This document shows, piece after piece, positions 6,282-8,364 of a stretch of 8,364 nucleotides of DNA; the first letter of the stretch is position 1, and every line of letters begins with the position of its first letter. The stretch lies in assembly GCA_026982145.1 (NCBI GenBank), contig JALSHQ010000390.1:1-8364 (forward strand), given 5' to 3'. Both the position numbers and the translations under genes were made by a program. The notes beneath the pieces are model-generated. The model saw only the letters and a program-made list of their open reading frames with translations, was not told where the DNA came from and did not search any database. The DNA comes from Gammaproteobacteria bacterium. Its GTDB lineage: Bacteria; Pseudomonadota; Gammaproteobacteria; SZUA-140.

Positions 6282-7040
6282 TTAGTGGCGCAAACGATAC
6301 CCTTGTTTAAGTAGGTTTATCGCAAACAGTGTCAGCCCGAGTAGAGCGGTCAATATAACAGTCAAGCTTACCCAAGGGGAGACATCCGAAACACCGAAAA
6401 AGCCGTAACGAAAACCATCAATCATATAGAAAAACGGGTTGAGATGAGAGACCATTTGCCAAAACTCGGGCAAGGAGTGAATGGAGTAAAAGACACCACT
6501 CAAGAATGAAAGGGGCATGATCACAAAATTTTGGAACCCGGCCAGTTGGTCAAATTTTTCAGCCCAGATGCCGGCAATAATCCCTAGCGTGCCGAGCACT
6601 GCACTGCCGAGCAATGCAAAGAGCAAAAGAAAAATAAAACTGTGTATCGGCACCGGAACAAAACAGATCGCCACCAAAAACACCCCCATGCCCACCACTA
6701 ACCCGCGAACCACAGCCGCCAACATAAAGGCCATAAAAAACTCAATATAAGAGAGTGGTGTCAGCAAGACAAAAACAATGTTACCCGTCACCTTCGACTG
6801 GATCAGGCTGGATGAACTGTTGGCAAAGGCGTTCTGAATAATTGTCATCATCACGAGCCCTGGGATCAGAAAAGAGGTGTAACTCACATCATCAAAGACC
6901 GCGACACGATCCTTCAAGACGTGTGAGAAAACCACAAAATAGAGCAGCGTGGTGATGATTGGCGCGAGAATTGTCTGTAGCGCGACCTTATAAAAACGTA
7001 ACGTCTCTTTGTAAAAAAGGGTATAAAATCCGCGGTTCAT
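6282..7040 (-). CDS. yadH: ABC-2 type exporter permease (YadH-like)
   Basis: This 252-residue integral membrane protein has about six hydrophobic segments, roughly at residues 20-42, 56-75, 101-130, 134-158, 170-188 and 225-245. The family signature is visible late in the protein (LPEFWQMVSHLNPFFYMIDG, then FRYGFFG), along with the central PLSFLSGVFYSI stretch, as in ABC-2 permeases such as YadH. Length equals the usual 250-260 residues. The protein would form the membrane channel of an exporter in the inner membrane, working as a dimer with two copies of the ATPase encoded just upstream. Its ATG at 7040 overlaps the ATPase stop by four bases (ATGA), so the two are translationally coupled. 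The substrate is unknown; related pairs have been linked to export of polysaccharides, drugs or lipids, and the sequence does not discriminate. Confidence 0.92.
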   Translation of the reverse strand: MNRGFYTLFYKETLRFYKVALQTILAPIITTLLYFVVFSHVLKDRVAVFDDVSYTSFLIPGLVMMTIIQNAFANSSSSLIQSKVTGNIVFVLLTPLSYIEFFMAFMLAAVVRGLVVGMGVFLVAICFVPVPIHSFIFLLLFALLGSAVLGTLGIIAGIWAEKFDQLAGFQNFVIMPLSFLSGVFYSIHSLPEFWQMVSHLNPFFYMIDGFRYGFFGVSDVSPWVSLTVILTALLGLTLFAINLLKQGYRLRH

Positions 7041-7975
7041 CGTGAACCTCTCTTTGTTGTCAGTTCAACAAAGACATCTTCAAGGTCTGCTCGTTCTGTC
7101 TCCAAGTCAACCACCTGAATACCCGCCGCCGCAATCTCCGCCAGCACTTCGACGATTGAGTCCTGCTCTTTGTTTAACTCAAGCCAGATGCGATTACCCT
7201 CAATCCGTTTCACTTTATTGCGAATGCTTTCAGCTAACTGTGGCGGTAACGCCGCGACCGCTTCCGCTGTTTTAACCATTAAATGTAAGGTGTTGCATAT
7301 TTCACTCTGTAATAATGAGGCTTTGGTATCGAGCGCGATCACTTCGCCGTGGTTGAGAATTGCAATGCGGTCACACAACTTCTCAGCTTCTTCCAAATAG
7401 TGAGTGGTCAGCACAATGGTGTGCCCTTTCTGATTCAGCTGTGAAATAAAATCCCACAGCAGTTGGCGCAGTTCAACATCAACTCCCGCGGTCGGTTCAT
7501 CTAAAATCACCACCTCGGGCTGGTGCACCAGCGCTTGTGCGATCAGCACACGGCGTTTCATCCCCCCGGAGAGCGCACGCATATTGCTGTCTGCCTTATC
7601 TGTCAGCGCCAATGCTTCCAATAACTCGTCGATCCAGCCACGGTTCTCTTTGCCTAAGCCAAAATAGCCTGACTGCATCTCCAACACTTCGCGCACCGAA
7701 AAAAAGGCATCAAATACCAACTCCTGCGGCACAATGCCCAGCGCACGTCGGGCGTTGCGGTAATCCTTAACAACATCATGACCCAGCACCGCCACCTCGC
7801 CTGAATCTGCGCGTGCGAGACCTGCAATAATATTAATGAGCGTTGACTTCCCCGCGCCATTAGGGCCGAGCAAGCCAAAAAATTCACCCCGATTAATGGT
7901 GATATCGACCCCTTTCAACGCCTCAAAAGCACCATAGGATTTTTTTACATTTCGGATTGAGATAGCAGCGGTCAT
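7037..7975 (-). CDS. yadG: ABC transporter ATP-binding protein (YadG-like)
   Basis: Counting from the ATG at 7975 the protein has 312 residues, close to the usual length for this group. It has the full ABC set: Walker A GPNGAGKS (37-44), Q-loop Gln84 in IVPQE, signature LSGGM (135-139), Walker B VVILDEP (155-161), a D-loop-like GVDVE and the switch His192 in TTHYLEEAE. The LSGGMKRR and DEPTAGVDVELR forms are as in YadG and DrrA-type exporter ATPases. The last 90 residues form the C-terminal domain typical of this group (ending ERADLEDVFVELTTKRG). It hydrolyses ATP at the cytoplasmic side to drive the YadH-like permease, whose gene follows with a 4-base overlap. The frame stays open upstream to 8077. 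The start at 7975 is chosen because MTAAISIRNVKKSY aligns with the beginning of YadG, and ATG at 7981 is the close alternative. Neither has a clear ribosome binding site. Confidence 0.92.
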   Translation of the reverse strand: MTAAISIRNVKKSYGAFEALKGVDITINRGEFFGLLGPNGAGKSTLINIIAGLARADSGEVAVLGHDVVKDYRNARRALGIVPQELVFDAFFSVREVLEMQSGYFGLGKENRGWIDELLEALALTDKADSNMRALSGGMKRRVLIAQALVHQPEVVILDEPTAGVDVELRQLLWDFISQLNQKGHTIVLTTHYLEEAEKLCDRIAILNHGEVIALDTKASLLQSEICNTLHLMVKTAEAVAALPPQLAESIRNKVKRIEGNRIWLELNKEQDSIVEVLAEIAAAGIQVVDLETERADLEDVFVELTTKRGSR

Positions 7976-8260
7976 AAGCATCACACATAAATTTGAGTGC
8001 GCCATTCTACACCAACAAATCAATAGAAAGCTGGGCGATTGAGGCTGTTTCCTCCACCCTCTCCCACCTAAAATCAATTTGAGAGACTCTCATGTAAAAC
8101 TTAAATTGGCCGAACATAGCTATATCGGTAGTTTTTTCATTGACATAAAGGCTACTATTCATGTCACATGATAAATTTTTAATGTTGCTGAACCACTTTA
8201 ATCTACGGCTCATGCCACCGTCAGGAAGATTAAGCCCGCGCAAAAAGGAAGCTACGCACC
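7976..8260. other. Divergent intergenic region with two 13-bp palindromes
   Basis: This region separates the exporter operon (-) from the partial gene at 8261 (+). It contains two odd palindromes with 6-base arms around one central base: TGAGAGACTCTCA (8080-8092) and TCATGTCACATGA (8159-8171). A consensus -35 hexamer TTGACA lies at 8140-8145 (+), but the 17-base position downstream (8163-8168) is a poor -10. On the minus strand TAGAAT (8009-8004) could be a -10 for the exporter genes, again without a good -35. AAGGAA at 8245-8250 is the ribosome binding site of the following gene, 10 bases before its ATG. No gene is supported inside the region. Confidence 0.4.
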
Positions 8261-8364
8261 ATGTCAGACAAAAAAAAGTCATCAACCTCTTCTTTTAGCA
8301 GCAATGTCGACCGCATGGTCGACCACACATTTTCCATTCTGAATCTCGATGAGGGAACCGCTCA
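8261..8364 (+). CDS. N-terminal part of an unidentified protein (3' end outside window)
   Basis: An ATG at 8261 with AAGGAA 10 bases upstream opens a frame that runs to the window edge, giving 34 residues. The first 14 are rich in Lys and Ser (MSDKKKSSTSSFSS), with no signal peptide, followed by NVDRMVDHTFSILNLDEGTA. The second part recalls the amphipathic N-terminal helix of Glu/Leu/Phe/Val dehydrogenases, which often carries a leucine-leucine-aspartate-glutamate-glycine pattern before the first catalytic region. With so few residues, that is only a guess. Confidence 0.5.
   Translation, partial: MSDKKKSSTSSFSSNVDRMVDHTFSILNLDEGTA

Noticed and set aside
7976..8077. A 34-codon extension of the ABC ATPase
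   Set aside because: The added residues do not resemble any ABC ATPase N-terminus, and YadG-type proteins start just before the first beta strand, as the ATG at 7975 does.
8007..8285. A minus-strand frame of 92 codons covering the divergent intergenic region
   Set aside because: It overlaps the start of the plus-strand gene at 8261, runs through both palindromes and shows no protein family features.
8306..8323. Two GTCGAC palindromes 6 bases apart
   Set aside because: They lie inside the coding start of the edge gene and are explained by the repeated Val-Asp codons in VDRMVD.

Overview
The window looks like ordinary chromosomal DNA of a Gram-negative, probably gammaproteobacterial, free-living bacterium of moderate GC content. 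The evidence is an ABC exporter pair closest in design to YadG/YadH of Enterobacteria, a single-domain HDOD protein, periplasmic Sel1 and ankyrin proteins with Sec signal peptides, and a lipoprotein with a +2 Asp lipobox. I see no transposase, integrase, tRNA, rRNA, CRISPR array or phage gene.

Layout. Positions 1-501 (+) hold the 3' part of a gene whose C-terminal domain resembles AMIN domains. Positions 627-1001 (+) encode a small secreted Sel1-repeat protein, preceded by a leader hairpin. A long hairpin at 1030-1067 separates it from the convergent HDOD gene (1072-1929, -). Upstream of that on the same strand are a family 1 extracellular solute-binding lipoprotein (2122-3456, -) and a periplasmic 15-repeat ankyrin protein (3569-5362, -), with a rho-independent terminator (3513-3540, -) between the two. 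The 322-base divergent region 5363-5684 carries a candidate promoter for the ankyrin gene, two exact copies of a 10-base motif flanking it, a partial third copy, and a perfect 8-bp inverted repeat. It then leads into a response regulator with no recognisable output domain (5685-6254, +). Convergent to that is a translationally coupled two-gene ABC-2 exporter operon (permease 6282-7040 and ATPase 7037-7975, both -). After a 285-base divergent intergenic region with two 13-bp palindromes, a new gene starts at 8261 (+) and runs off the window. Its N-terminus faintly recalls Glu/Leu/Phe/Val dehydrogenases.

How the genes may work together. The ATPase and permease clearly form one exporter whose substrate cannot be read from sequence. 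The other genes are mostly single units: an orphan solute-binding lipoprotein without transporter genes, a periplasmic protein-binding scaffold (ankyrin), a receiver protein without a kinase, and an HDOD protein. They could be parts of an envelope-sensing and signalling neighbourhood, but only the shared divergent control region of the ankyrin and receiver genes gives sequence support for a link. Nothing here amounts to a clear new defence or biosynthetic system. The most unusual items are the periplasmic ankyrin protein with its control region and the receiver protein with an unassigned C-terminal domain.
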